Shown: positions 26,949 through 36,545, counted from the first letter of the stretch. The stretch: 64,000 nt of DNA from Gloeocapsa sp. PCC 7428 (GCF_000317555.1 NC_019745.1:3286001-3350000), one strand, 5' to 3'. The notes: a model not told the origin generated them from the sequence alone. Numbers and translations: made by a program.

Positions 26949-28220
26949 TTACACTACCGCGATCGCCCCTCGTTGCGATCGCGTCACCTGTTCAATAATA
27001 TTTGCTGCCCGTTTCACGCCGCCTGAAAGTTGAATTGACTGCTGAATTCTGCAAGCATTCTGTTTGTAAGAATTGTCTGTCAACACTCGCTTAATTGTCG
27101 ATCGCAGGTTGGAAATATTGAGTTTGTGCAGCGCAAGCACTTCTCCTACTTTTGTAGAACGAATTCGCGCGCCCGTTCCTGGTTGCTCAAATGTAATCGG
27201 AATTGCGACTACAGGTACGCCGTAGGTAAGCGAATCTAATGTTGTATTCATACCTGCATGAGTTATCGTTAGACTAGCGTGCGCGAGAATATCTGGTTGC
27301 GGAGCATACTCGACGACTAAAGGAGAACCAGGAAGCGATCGCACTCCTTCTGCACTCATCCCACCCCCATGCGCGATCGCGAGTTGTACGTCGAGTCCTT
27401 GACAAGCCGCTGCAATGCAACTAAACACTCGTTGCTTGGTGTTCTGTACGCTTCCTAAAGAAGCATAAATCATCGGCTGTCCAGTCAACTTCTCATAGGG
27501 AAATGAAACCGATTGTGGTGCAGCATTTCGTAATGGACCAACGTAATGAAGGTGCGATGGCAAATCGGGAATTGGAAACTCGAATAACTCAGGCTGTTGA
27601 CTGATGTGCGCTTGTGCATTGGAAGCATAAATGTGGCGATACTCAGGCAATTTCCACATCAAGCGGTAGCGATTAATCGTTTGTAAGAGTGGTTGACAAC
27701 TGCGATCTAAAAGGTAATAAGCTAAGCGATTGCGAATTTTTGACTGATGTGTATTTTGGTAATTCCAGGAAGTGAAAAAAGGAGGAACGTCAACTCGGCG
27801 GTGAATGATCTGTGCGCCAGAAACGCAGATGAATGGAAGATTGAGATGTTCAGCTACCGTTTCACCAACGGGTTCGAGTTGATCTACGAGTAAAACTTCT
27901 ATTCCTGTCGCGGCGATCGCTTTGGGTGCATCTTGGCAAATTATCTCAACCATCTGCTGGCAAAAGTCGAGAGAATAACGCAACGCCTTAATAGCGCTAA
28001 GCTTTCCCAGTTGAGTAAAAGTTTGTGCCATTGAACCAGGTTGATAAATGGCTTCACCAATAGGATAATAGTTTATTCCCTGTGATTGCACCTTCAATGC
28101 CAAATCTGGAATTTGTAAAAAGGTAACACGATGACCGCGTGATTGAAGTTCTCGTCCCAACGCCGCTAGAGGATTGAGGTGTCCAAGATAAGGCGGACAA
28201 ATAATACCAAAGTGAGTCAT
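26949..28220 (-). CDS. MGT/UGT-family glycosyltransferase, CrtX-like
   Basis: A 423-residue GT1-type glycosyltransferase. N-terminal HFGIICPPYLGHLNPLAALG is the acceptor domain start; the C-terminal donor site shows VEYAPQPDILAHASLTITHA and GMNTTLDSLTYGVPVVAIP, matching the UGT signature. It resembles zeaxanthin glucosyltransferase CrtX in length and motif order. Its ATG overlaps the stop of crtW (ATGA), giving translational coupling, so the likely role is glycosylation of a keto- or hydroxy-carotenoid in the membrane. Sugar and acceptor are inferred. Confidence 0.85.
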   Translation of the reverse strand: MTHFGIICPPYLGHLNPLAALGRELQSRGHRVTFLQIPDLALKVQSQGINYYPIGEAIYQPGSMAQTFTQLGKLSAIKALRYSLDFCQQMVEIICQDAPKAIAATGIEVLLVDQLEPVGETVAEHLNLPFICVSGAQIIHRRVDVPPFFTSWNYQNTHQSKIRNRLAYYLLDRSCQPLLQTINRYRLMWKLPEYRHIYASNAQAHISQQPELFEFPIPDLPSHLHYVGPLRNAAPQSVSFPYEKLTGQPMIYASLGSVQNTKQRVFSCIAAACQGLDVQLAIAHGGGMSAEGVRSLPGSPLVVEYAPQPDILAHASLTITHAGMNTTLDSLTYGVPVVAIPITFEQPGTGARIRSTKVGEVLALHKLNISNLRSTIKRVLTDNSYKQNACRIQQSIQLSGGVKRAANIIEQVTRSQRGAIAVV

Positions 28221-29035
28221 AACTGTGCGCCAGTCGAAGGCGATGCCAATGCTCTATGCTTGTAAACAGCTGGTAGTTGCCACCAAGCTACATGAGGAAA
28301 CTCGTGATGTTCTCGGTGATAGCCGAAGTGATAGCAACTGATGAATGACCAAAAAATTGGCAATGCGATCGTTTGAGCGCAGTGTGGATAAACGTATCCT
28401 GATTCCGGTTCTCGATGGGGCAAAAACGTACCAAAATAAAACATTTGAATCGAACTGAGAATCGGTGGAATAAGCCAAAATAAAATAAGATTTGTCTGAG
28501 AAATTGGCAAAGCGTATTTAGCTAGATTAAATGCAAGCGTCATTCCTATAACTTGTTTCCAACTCCAGTATTCTTTCATAAACTGAAAATACCAATGAAT
28601 TGGATTGCTATTGCCATCATGATGATCGGGGTCAATCTCACTAGCTGGATGATGATGATGAAGCCAGTGATTTTTCAAAAGTTGTTGATAGGAAAAAAAT
28701 CCATAGAGAAATACAGTCAGCGTCCCAATCAAATGATTAATTTTCTTGTTTTGACGGCACACTGAACCATGCATGGCATCATGCGCAGTAATGAACATCC
28801 CTGTATAAAGGAACGTTTGCCATACTATCGCGATTGGTATTGACCAAATGGAAAGTTTAGTAATATCAAGGCAAAGCAGTAAAATCAAACTAGCTGCCCA
28901 AAGACTGATTATCACTAAAGCAATTACTAGCCCATAACTTTTAGACATTTCAGAGACAAATTGTTCTAAACCTACATCATGGTAGGACGAACGATTACAC
29001 ACAGCACCGCGCCAAAGGCGATCGCAGATATTCAA
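28217..29035 (-). CDS. crtW: beta-carotene ketolase CrtW
   Basis: A 272-residue membrane di-iron oxygenase of the fatty acid hydroxylase/desaturase superfamily, adding a 4-keto group to the beta-ionone ring. The histidine clusters are in place: ITAHDAMHGSV, KNHWLHHHHPASEIDPDHHD, and CYHFGYHREHHEFPHVAWW. The stretch FMKEYWSWKQ and FGTFLPHREP are specific to CrtW rather than acyl desaturases. Four spans are predicted. It is translationally coupled to the glycosyltransferase downstream, so the operon probably makes a ketocarotenoid glycoside. Start is taken at 29035; the 30-residue leader is like that of Nostoc CrtW. Confidence 0.9.
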   Translation of the reverse strand: MNICDRLWRGAVCNRSSYHDVGLEQFVSEMSKSYGLVIALVIISLWAASLILLLCLDITKLSIWSIPIAIVWQTFLYTGMFITAHDAMHGSVCRQNKKINHLIGTLTVFLYGFFSYQQLLKNHWLHHHHPASEIDPDHHDGNSNPIHWYFQFMKEYWSWKQVIGMTLAFNLAKYALPISQTNLILFWLIPPILSSIQMFYFGTFLPHREPESGYVYPHCAQTIALPIFWSFISCYHFGYHREHHEFPHVAWWQLPAVYKHRALASPSTGAQL

Positions 29036-29430
29036 ACTGATACTCCTCGTATAATGAAATCAAACTCAATCATCTATACCGCAACACTTTTTGTTCCATT
29101 AAGTAGTTAAAATTAAACTATTAAAATCAAATGATTAATTTTATCAAGTTAATATTTCTTCAGTTTTTGCATTTCTAAAATAATGAATTATATATTATTT
29201 ATCAGTTAGTTCTTCCATTTTTTTTAACTTATAATTAGTAGATGAAAATCTTACATAAAGCTTATTTGTACCAATAAAATTTTACTAATTGACGTCAAAT
29301 ACATTTTTTCTAAATACACATTTTATAAGTATTATCGTCACTTAGTAAAAGTTATTAATTTCAAATAATTCAAATTAATTCACACAAAATATAAATAATA
29401 TTTCCCTTCGTTATATAAATTAAAAATGAT
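29036..29430. other. AT-rich intergenic, no gene seen
   Basis: About 395 bases of very AT-rich sequence upstream of crtW and downstream of the small Cys-rich protein gene. No frame with a ribosome site is seen. It should hold the crtW promoter. Confidence 0.5.
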
Positions 29431-29700
29431 TTATTTAGAGCAGAAATCAGAGCAATTAATTGCTTCTTCAGTCAAAGCTGAATTAGGACGTACTGTGCAT
29501 TTAAGATGATAGCTACCTGTAAAGAATTGACATTTTGCACAAGGAATTTGATGCATTTGCTTTGCTTGAGTAAAAGTAGCGTATACTGTTTGCCAAATTG
29601 CCGATAAAAATAAAACAACGACTGCCCAAGGAACTACAAGGAAGACAAGCTTTAAAGCTGCTTGTAAAGCGAGGGTTAAAGTAGGTGTAAGCTGGAACAT
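29431..29700 (-). CDS. small membrane protein with C-terminal cysteine motif
   Basis: An 89-residue protein with one long hydrophobic region (about residues 12-38, LKLVFLVVPWAVVVLFLSAI) and a cysteine-rich tail: IPCAKCQFFTGSYHLKC, then EEAINCSDFC. The CxxC with two more cysteines suggests a metal or disulfide site on one face of the membrane. I believe the pattern is conserved in cyanobacteria but do not know a function. It lies 6 bp after the next minus-strand gene, so the pair is likely one operon. Confidence 0.7.
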   Translation of the reverse strand: MFQLTPTLTLALQAALKLVFLVVPWAVVVLFLSAIWQTVYATFTQAKQMHQIPCAKCQFFTGSYHLKCTVRPNSALTEEAINCSDFCSK

Positions 29701-29706
29701 TATTTC

Positions 29707-30018
29707 CTAATATAACTTTGTATTGTCTAAGAGAATTAGCTCAAAACTTATAGCTGAGATAAGATTTAAAGTCATGATTATCGAGATAATATAAAGGTTT
29801 TTGTTTGCTTGTGTACTTGATATTAATATCCAACCTGCCCGCAGTAACTTCTGATAAGTTGCCCAACCTTGAGAACCGCCTGATATCTTGTAGTCTGGTA
29901 CAGCATATTCTGTAAAAGCTTTGTATGGTTGCCAATCTTCACTCGCATTAGTTCGTAGGTGTAAAACTTTCTCTTCATTAGATTGCGATACAGGAAGCCA
30001 ACACATCTGTCCAGACAT
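29707..30018 (-). CDS. small protein with C-terminal membrane segment, unknown
   Basis: About 103 residues. The start at 30018 has a good AAGGAG site 7 nt upstream, better than the in-frame ATG at 30033. The middle, DWQPYKAFTEYAVPDYKISG, then GWATYQKLLRAGWIL, looks conserved; the last third is hydrophobic (IISIIMTLNLISAISFELIL). No known family. Same direction and 6 bp upstream of the Cys-rich membrane protein. Confidence 0.6.
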   Translation of the reverse strand: MSGQMCWLPVSQSNEEKVLHLRTNASEDWQPYKAFTEYAVPDYKISGGSQGWATYQKLLRAGWILISSTQANKNLYIISIIMTLNLISAISFELILLDNTKLY

Positions 30019-30303
30019 TTTCAACTCCTTCAATATTATTTGTTTTTTAGATAAAGCTGCTATTTCGTTCTCTATAATTATTAGGTATTAAACCTATAAA
30101 AATAGAGATTAATAGGTAAGCAATATTAAATTATTGATGTATAGGACAAGCATTCTTATGTTTTTTTTAGCGAAGAACGTCACTTCATAACTGCAAGTGA
30201 TACTGCTAATCAGCTTCTAGGATGTACTGAATAACAGTAAACACTCACGCTGAGTTGTACATTACTTAATTGCAAGCTAAGGCTACTATTAGCTGGATAC
30301 AAC

Positions 30304-30507
30304 TTAATGGATTAAGTTAAGTACATCACGTAGGACACTATAACCAGCTAAATCCCACAATAAGTAAGCAACAAATCCAATCATTGCTAAGCGTCCATTC
30401 CATAGTTCTTGTTGAGGATTCCAACCGAAGATCCAAGCATTACGGTCAATACCGTTGTATGCAGGAGCTACAGGCGGTACGTTGGTAGAAGAACGTTGAG
30501 TTTCCAT
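30304..30507 (-). CDS. high-light-inducible protein (Hlip), CAB-like
   Basis: A 67-residue single-helix chlorophyll-binding protein. The helix carries NGRLAMIGFVAYLLWDLAGY with the E-x-x-N-x-R-x-A-M-I-G-F chlorophyll-binding motif (ELWNGRLAMIGF). The start is set at 30507, not 30534, because TAGGAG lies 9-14 nt upstream of it. Hlips protect the photosystems and chlorophyll synthesis machinery under strong light. It is preceded by an AT-rich region of about 490 bp that likely holds a stress-controlled promoter. Confidence 0.93.
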   Translation of the reverse strand: METQRSSTNVPPVAPAYNGIDRNAWIFGWNPQQELWNGRLAMIGFVAYLLWDLAGYSVLRDVLNLIH

Positions 30508-30996
30508 AGATATTACTCCTAAATGGGTTTTCATCTTGTTTCCTCATAGTATCTACTCCAAAAAACTATGATTCCCTACCTTCAGGCTTAAACTATATGC
30601 AACTCTCAAGGATGATTATATGAAAACAAATATTGTATATAAAAATACAAGATATATTTCAAGTTGTAGCAGTCTGTGTAGAAGTAGCTATTTAAGTTAA
30701 ATAAGATATTGTTAACCTAGATGAATCATAGAATTAAGTAAAAGATAAACTTGCTTAGAATTAGGTATTTTTCAATTGATAGTGTTGATGTTAGGTAATA
30801 ACACAATCAAACATATGACTAAATAAGCCTTTTGTATATTTAAGTGTATTAATAGTTACAAGATAAAGTCACATTAGGATAACTCTTTAAGTAGAATAGA
30901 TTTCAAACTAAAGTTCCTCTCAAGAAAGAGGAAAAATTTAGTCATTGTTTGAAACTATGTCAGCATAAGCATTGCCACATGAAATAAAATAAGCTT
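30508..30996. other. AT-rich intergenic, promoter region of hli
   Basis: Nearly 490 bases with no supported gene between two divergent genes. AT-rich, with several A/T tracts. A short stem (AAAGTTCCTCTCAAGAAAGAGGAA, with the arms TCCTCT and AGAGGA) lies near 30914-30931. No RNA gene is identified. Confidence 0.45.
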
Positions 30997-31233
30997 ATGA
31001 AATCTGATGAAAGTCAAACTCCAAGGACTGAGAATAATATTCCTTTATCGACGAATACGACTTCTCACTATAATCCCGCATCAAAATCAGAGCCACTAAC
31101 GCAAGTTCAAGCAGAGAGCGTCATTACTCGTGAAGATATACCAAACTTGGGATTTCGCATTACTGTTACAGCGATCGCCATCGGAATTATCTTATTCATT
31201 ATTGGTACTTATTACGGCATTATCAATGTTTAA
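30997..31233 (+). CDS. 78-aa tail-anchored small protein, unknown
   Basis: A 78-residue protein with a polar Ser/Thr/Asn-rich N-terminus and one C-terminal membrane helix (about residues 53-75, ITVTAIAIGIILFIIGTYYG). Such a layout resembles small photosynthetic or envelope membrane proteins, but no family is recognised. It lies next to hli and upstream of the cytochrome gene. Confidence 0.6.
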   Translation: MKSDESQTPRTENNIPLSTNTTSHYNPASKSEPLTQVQAESVITREDIPNLGFRITVTAIAIGIILFIIGTYYGIINV

Positions 31234-31335
31234 TCTGTCGTTCCCTGGTACGTGTGGGCGAGTTGTACCAAAGCTAGAAAACTGAATAATTTTTGTTTCA
31301 TACATTGAGTAAACCCTAATTGTGTGACGTAAGTT

Positions 31336-33384
31336 ATGAAGGCTTTGATGCAACGACGCTCACTGATTGGGGTGCTGCTAATTGTGGTTGTGGTTGGTAT
31401 TCTGGGCTACTTGCTCGAACTGTCCTTTCCCATTCGACCGCCTACACTAGATAGCACCTATACACCTCTAGCCAAGCCTGCACCACAAGAAATTGGTTCC
31501 TACGATGTGCTGGGTACGCCTGTGAGTAAAGCAGAAGCAGAACAACTGCTGCAAACCGAGACAGGGAAAGTTCTACTAGCACCTGATAATGGTGCGATCG
31601 CGATTACTCAAAACCTCATCGATTTAGGACGCGATGCGTTTTACCGCGAAACCTTCGGTAACGAATACTTTTTCACCGATGTTGTGGGTGCGATTGATGG
31701 ATCAATTAATTTGGTGAGTGTGAGTAAGGCGATCGCCGCCCTCGGAGGTAAGCACACCACTAACTTGCAGATTCCGCTCGATCGCGATGTCACCGTTGGT
31801 GGACGGACTTTCAAAGCTGGTACGAAATTAAACACTGGCTTAGACGTGCCTGCGGGTTCACTCGTCCCTTTAGGAATGACGCTTGTGAAATCAGGTGCCA
31901 AACTCCGTATGGGTTTAACCTGTGCGCTGTGTCATGCAACCGTAGATAAAGAAACAGGACGCATCATCGAAGGTTCGCCAAACAACGACCTAGATTGTGG
32001 GCTATTGCAAGCCTTTGCAACTAACTCAGCGGCGATGTTTCGGCAAACGGGAATCAACCCTATAACGCTACTAGCAGGGGAAAACACCTACATCAACGCC
32101 GATGGTCAAACAGCACAACTACCCGATCCGCAAGCTTTGGAAGATGCTGTAGATGACCAACTTCTGGCGTGGGCACCTGGTAATTTTGATTCCACCCCAG
32201 ACAACAACAATAATCCTTCACAAATTCCCTCGTCTTACACCTTTGATACCTACCCCTACGGCTGGAGTGGATTTTCCTCAGTAGGCTGGTTTCATGGATT
32301 AACAACGCTCAACAATAACGTTCATGCTGCCAACTCCGACCCTACCTCTGATTCCTACGGTAGTAAATATCTGCTGGGGATTGATAAGGAGACATATTTA
32401 GGAGTCATGCTGCAAAATGCCGCAAATCCAAAATTTCGCTTACCACAGGGCACGAAACCGTCAGAATTTTTTGAAAAGAATGACCCCACACCAGGTCAAC
32501 CAGGAATCAACGAAGTAATCAAGATGCCAGGGCATCCCAAAGGTTCGATCTTTGTGTTAGATGGACTGCTTGCGAGTTCGCCTGGATACTTGGCTGGCGA
32601 GCAACTAAACGGGATGTCTGCGTACCAAAACACGCTGGCTCCGCCACCCCATGAACCGACATCGGACACCGAAGTACTCAGGCGTGGGGCTGCGGTATTT
32701 GAGAAAGCAAATTGTGCGAGTTGCCACAGCGGGCGCTATTTTACGAATCATGACGTGATTCCAGAACAAGAAGTGCAAGCGCAACCCTCCCGCGCAGCAG
32801 CGCTGGCAAAGTTTCCGCAAATGTTTATTCCCCCAGAAACTTATCCTGGTAATATTGCCGTACCACCCCCAGCCGATCCGCCGGTGATATCGGTGCCTTT
32901 AGATATCACACCGCAGCGAGTCCGCGATTTGGCTTATGCTGTCGGTAATCCTGCTGGCGGCTACAAAGTACAGAATTTAATTGGATTGTACTTAACTGCG
33001 CCCTATCTCCATGATGGCGGTGTTGCCGCAAGTTCAGAAGCGTTACAGCAAGACGCTGATGGTTTTTACACAGTTGCGAACCCTGACCAAATGGGATTAG
33101 CAGGCACTTCGATGCAATGGATTAACCCAGATCCAGAAGCAAGTTTGCGCGTATTGCTCGATCGCAATCTTCGTGAAGTTGCAATTAATCAAAATCGCGC
33201 TAGTCGCGACTTACAAATGATTAATGCCGATGGCAGCGGTCACAATTACTGGGTCGATGCCCGTGCTGGATTCACCGCACAACAGCAAACCGATTTAATT
33301 CAATTCTTGCTTTCGATTGATGACGATCCCGCTGTGTTGCCCGATCCTACTTTAAAAGTGGCAACAGCGACAGAGCAAGAATAA
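31336..33384 (+). CDS. di-haem cytochrome c family protein
   Basis: A 682-residue exported protein. The N-terminal hydrophobic stretch (LIGVLLIVVVVGILGYLLE, residues 9-27) is a signal anchor. Two haem c sites are present: CALCH at about residues 196-200 and CASCH at about 460-464. The segment APYLHDGGVAAS (about 555) resembles the MauG/cytochrome c peroxidase family C-terminal motif with its haem-ligand methionine or tyrosine region. The role would be electron transfer or peroxide/quinol oxidation in the periplasm or thylakoid lumen. The long insertion between the two haem sites (about 260 residues) is unusual. Substrate unknown. Confidence 0.82.
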   Translation: MKALMQRRSLIGVLLIVVVVGILGYLLELSFPIRPPTLDSTYTPLAKPAPQEIGSYDVLGTPVSKAEAEQLLQTETGKVLLAPDNGAIAITQNLIDLGRDAFYRETFGNEYFFTDVVGAIDGSINLVSVSKAIAALGGKHTTNLQIPLDRDVTVGGRTFKAGTKLNTGLDVPAGSLVPLGMTLVKSGAKLRMGLTCALCHATVDKETGRIIEGSPNNDLDCGLLQAFATNSAAMFRQTGINPITLLAGENTYINADGQTAQLPDPQALEDAVDDQLLAWAPGNFDSTPDNNNNPSQIPSSYTFDTYPYGWSGFSSVGWFHGLTTLNNNVHAANSDPTSDSYGSKYLLGIDKETYLGVMLQNAANPKFRLPQGTKPSEFFEKNDPTPGQPGINEVIKMPGHPKGSIFVLDGLLASSPGYLAGEQLNGMSAYQNTLAPPPHEPTSDTEVLRRGAAVFEKANCASCHSGRYFTNHDVIPEQEVQAQPSRAAALAKFPQMFIPPETYPGNIAVPPPADPPVISVPLDITPQRVRDLAYAVGNPAGGYKVQNLIGLYLTAPYLHDGGVAASSEALQQDADGFYTVANPDQMGLAGTSMQWINPDPEASLRVLLDRNLREVAINQNRASRDLQMINADGSGHNYWVDARAGFTAQQQTDLIQFLLSIDDDPAVLPDPTLKVATATEQE

Positions 33385-33458
33385 AAAACGGGAAATAAGG
33401 GGTCAGGATAATGGTTATTTTCCGATCCCTGAACCCTGACCCCTCTATAGAAGCTTAT

Positions 33459-34287
33459 ATGGCTAATACCGTCCTAATTACAGGTGCATCACAGGGAATT
33501 GGTAAAGCAACCGCACTCCGATTTGCGCAGGAAGGATATGACATTGTTCTAGCAGCGCGCCAAAGCGATCGCCTCGAAGCTGCTGCCGAAAAAGTGCAAT
33601 CCTGCGGTCAAAAAGCCTCGCTGTTTCGACAGATGTTCGCGAGTACGCACAAGTTCAGGCGCTTGTTGAGCAGGCGCGCAGTTCGGTCATGTGGATGTGC
33701 TGATCAATAATGCCGGTATTTATTATATGGGTCCGGTCGAAGACGCTTCGTTGAGCGATTGGCAGCAGATCCTCAACACCAATCTTTGGGGATATATTCA
33801 TACGATTCACGCGCTGTTACCCCACTTCCTAGAACGCGGTAGCGGTACGATTGTCAACGTCAGTTCGATCGGCGGACTTGACCCAATTCCTTATCAGGTG
33901 CCATACACAACGAGTAAATACGCGGTGACGGGATTAACCAAAGCCTTACACGCCGAATTAGCGCCAAAGGGAATTCATGTCTGCGGTATTTATCCGAGTT
34001 TCATCCGGACTCAATTAATGGAACGCGCGCTATTTCGTGGCAAGGATGAGGACGCACGCTATAATCTCGTGAATACAGCTTTTCACTCTCCCCTACTAGA
34101 GAAACCGGAGGATGTCGCTCAAGCGGTTTGGAAAGCCGTCAGACATCGGCAAGATGTGGTTGTGGGTACGGCAAAACTGTGGACAACCTTACATCATACG
34201 GTTCCTGGATTGATGAACTTTGTTTTCCGACGCGTTTTTGGGATGAGCGATCGCCGTAGTGTCAGTTCCACGCACTCAACTTCCTAA
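33459..34287 (+). pseudogene. short-chain dehydrogenase/reductase with two frameshifts
   Basis: A complete SDR is spread over three frames. The first (from ATG 33459) gives VLITGASQGIGKATALRFAQ and runs true to about GQKAS (33617). The second frame then gives AVSTDVREYAQVQALVEQA (33620-33676). The third (from 33679) gives QFGHVDVLINNAGIYYMGPV, the catalytic S in NVSSIGGLD, Y-x-x-x-K in YTTSKYAVTG, and runs to the end at 34287. All SDR motifs (TGxxxGIG, NNAG, YxxxK) are intact apart from the shifts. Either recently broken or an assembly error; two independent indels argue for real decay. Confidence 0.85.
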
Positions 34288-34290
34288 GTT

Positions 34291-34899
34291 TTACGCTTCA
34301 CTGCTATTTTCGCTATCTTTTACAGCTTGCTCCAAAATCTCTGAAGGAAATAGACCGGCTCGCCGCTCACTAGGTGAAACACCGTGAGGATTCATCACTC
34401 CTTTCGGGAGGTAAACTAACTCGCGCAGTGGAGTCACCATCGGATCTTGCGTAACTTTATATGGTAGTCTGCCCATCGCAACATTATCCAGGTTTAACTC
34501 GTGGCGGTCATAGACGCAGAGTTCGTACTCTTCGGTAAATGACAAACAATTCGTCGGGCAAAACTCAACGCAATTGCCACAGAAGATACAAACACCAAAG
34601 TCAATGCTGTAGTGCTTGAGCTTTTTCTTTTTACTAGCTTTATCAAATTCCCAATCTACTACAGGGAGATTGATCGGGCAGACTCGAACACACACTTCGC
34701 AAGAAATACATTTATCAAACTCAAAATGAATCCGACCACGAAAACGTTCAGAAGGAATGAGTTTTTCGTAAGGATACTGCACGGTGACTGGGCGACGACG
34801 CATATGATCGAAGGTAACTGACAGTCCTTGCCCAATGTAGCGACCAGCTTGCACCGCTTCTTTGGCGTAGTCACCTACTTGCTTGAAAAAGTTAAACAT
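34291..34899 (-). CDS. ndhI: NDH-1 subunit I, 2x[4Fe-4S] ferredoxin type
   Basis: A 202-residue peripheral-arm subunit of the cyanobacterial NDH-1 complex, carrying two 4Fe-4S clusters that pass electrons from ferredoxin toward plastoquinone. The cluster motifs [12 protein letters not shown] (near residue 64) and [12 protein letters not shown] (near residue 104) are complete. The family-specific [20 protein letters not shown] and [19 protein letters not shown] are present. The usual neighbours ndhA, ndhG and ndhE are absent; instead ndhK lies 68 bp upstream. This may be a second copy in the genome. Confidence 0.93.
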   Translation of the reverse strand: MFNFFKQVGDYAKEAVQAGRYIGQGLSVTFDHMRRRPVTVQYPYEKLIPSERFRGRIHFEFDKCISCEVCVRVCPINLPVVDWEFDKASKKKKLKHYSIDFGVCIFCGNCVEFCPTNCLSFTEEYELCVYDRHELNLDNVAMGRLPYKVTQDPMVTPLRELVYLPKGVMNPHGVSPSERRAGLFPSEILEQAVKDSENSSEA

Positions 34900-34967
34900 T
34901 GCTACAATGCCTTAGCTTGGAAGTTTACTATTACCTAAAAGACGCAGTACGTAAAGCCAATGAATTT

Positions 34968-35702
34968 TTAGCCTTGGTTCACGTTCTCGTTTTCTACCGA
35001 CTGAAGCGCAGGCGGGATTTCCATGCCCATTGCTTGTGTAATTTCTGGCGGTGGGTTTTGACGCGAAGGCGATCGCAGGTATTCACCTGTCAGAATGCGC
35101 GAACCAACTTTCATGTTGTGCGTCGTGCTGTAGAAGCGATGCGTTTGCTTAATCTTGCTCCGCTCTTGGAGCGATTCATTAGCAATTTTTTTACGAAGTT
35201 TGACGATCGCATCCATGATTGCTTCAGGGCGGGGAGGACAACCAGGGATGTAAACATCAATCGGCAGAATTTTATCCGCCCCGCGAACCGCTGTAGGAGA
35301 ATCAGCGCTGAACATACCACCCGTAATCATGCACGCTCCCATCGCAATCACGTACTTTGGCTCAGGCATTTGTGCGTAGAGACGCATCGTCGGTTGAGAC
35401 ATTTTCATGTTAAGTGTGCCTGCCAAAATAATTAAGTCAGCTTGACGCGGGCTAGCACGCGGAACTAAACCAAATCGGTCAAAGTCGAATCGCGAACCAA
35501 TCAACGCTGCAAATTCAATGAAGCAACAAGCAGTACCGTACAACAGAGGATAGAGACTCGATAATCTAGCCCAGTTATAGAGATCGTCTAGCGTTGTCAA
35601 AATGACGTTTTCGGAGAGTTGCTGCGTAACTTCATAGCTAGCGGGAGCGACTATTCTTTCTTTCCCAAAAGAGTCATCTGAGTTGAAATCGATAGAACTC
35701 AT
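34968..35702 (-). CDS. ndhK: NDH-1 subunit K (NuoB-like)
   Basis: A 244-residue subunit carrying the N2-type 4Fe-4S cluster near the quinone site. The four cysteines are all there: [14 protein letters not shown] (adjacent pair), [10 protein letters not shown] and [11 protein letters not shown]. NdhK-specific [20 protein letters not shown] and [12 protein letters not shown]-like ([13 protein letters not shown]) segments are clear. The usual ndhC and ndhJ partners are missing; ndhI follows instead. N-terminus and C-terminus differ from the normal cyanobacterial NdhK as I remember it, suggesting a paralogue. Upstream lies a 620-bp AT-rich region. Confidence 0.93.
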   Translation of the reverse strand: MSSIDFNSDDSFGKERIVAPASYEVTQQLSENVILTTLDDLYNWARLSSLYPLLYGTACCFIEFAALIGSRFDFDRFGLVPRASPRQADLIILAGTLNMKMSQPTMRLYAQMPEPKYVIAMGACMITGGMFSADSPTAVRGADKILPIDVYIPGCPPRPEAIMDAIVKLRKKIANESLQERSKIKQTHRFYSTTHNMKVGSRILTGEYLRSPSRQNPPPEITQAMGMEIPPALQSVENENVNQG

Positions 35703-36326
35703 AATTTATCTACGAAAGTGCTACGGATAGCTTGAATAAAAATTTTAACTATGTTTGTCTTTTATCCAAGATTAAGCTCTATAATGTACGTTCCCTTCTA
35801 CCTTAAGAAATGGGTATTTATCAATTTATTCTGTTGTAAAAAACACATTTTTTCAGCCAAAAATAGCTGTTTTATGACAAGTAAAATAATAAATTTAAAA
35901 CTCTGTTTTGACAATATTGCTTTTAGGCAAACTTGGTTTGTAGCATTTCATACAAATATTCATAAAACTACTTTTTGTATTTAAAAGAACATATAAACTT
36001 TACATTAAAATGTGTCTTAAGTAGAAGGGTAATAAGCTGCAAGAATGAGGCTGCCATTTTAAAAATTATTCACAATAAAAGTACTAGAAAAAGCGTTAAC
36101 AATGATTATTTAATCAATATCTAGGGCGTATTAGCAAAATAATTAGGTACGAAAAACAAAGGTTTACTAATACTTAGCCAATACAGCTTAATCAGTATTT
36201 GATTATTTACTAAGTTGTAAAAAGGGTAAAGTTATGCAAAAGAGAACTTGTATTTAGACAGTCTAAAACAGCCTTTAATTAACACCAAATAAACCGAAAA
36301 CTGCCTTAATAAAAAGCGTAAAGACT
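35703..36326. other. AT-rich intergenic, no gene seen
   Basis: About 620 bases of strongly AT-rich DNA between divergent genes. A 77-codon frame at 35751-35984 is open, but low complexity and without a ribosome site. No RNA gene or obvious repeat. Long AT-rich stretch could carry regulated promoters for ndhK-ndhI. Confidence 0.5.
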
Positions 36327-36545
36327 ATGGCGGAACTAAATTGGAAAATGGAAAGTGAAGGATTGAGGCGACACGTGCAAGGTAAACAACTATCCCAAGA
36401 TTACATTCTGATCAGAAACCTCATCCGTGCTGGGGTACCTTCAGAAGAAGCCTACCAAGTTGCACCGCTGTTGAAAAAAGTACAGCGATCGCCGGATGAA
36501 GAAGCTTTGGTTAAGAAAGTTTGGCTACGGGTTAGAAGCCAATAA
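36327..36545 (+). CDS. 72-aa small basic protein, unknown
   Basis: A 72-residue helical, basic protein (MAELNWKMESEGLRRHVQGK, then LIRAGVPSEEAYQVAPLLKK). No known family. The spacing of charged residues suggests a helical bundle, maybe binding nucleic acid. Convergent with galK, 37 bp apart. Weak but reasonable composition. Confidence 0.55.
   Translation: MAELNWKMESEGLRRHVQGKQLSQDYILIRNLIRAGVPSEEAYQVAPLLKKVQRSPDEEALVKKVWLRVRSQ

Noticed and set aside
35751-35984. 77-codon frame in the AT-rich region upstream of ndhK
   Set aside because: Low-complexity translation of AT-rich DNA, no ribosome site.
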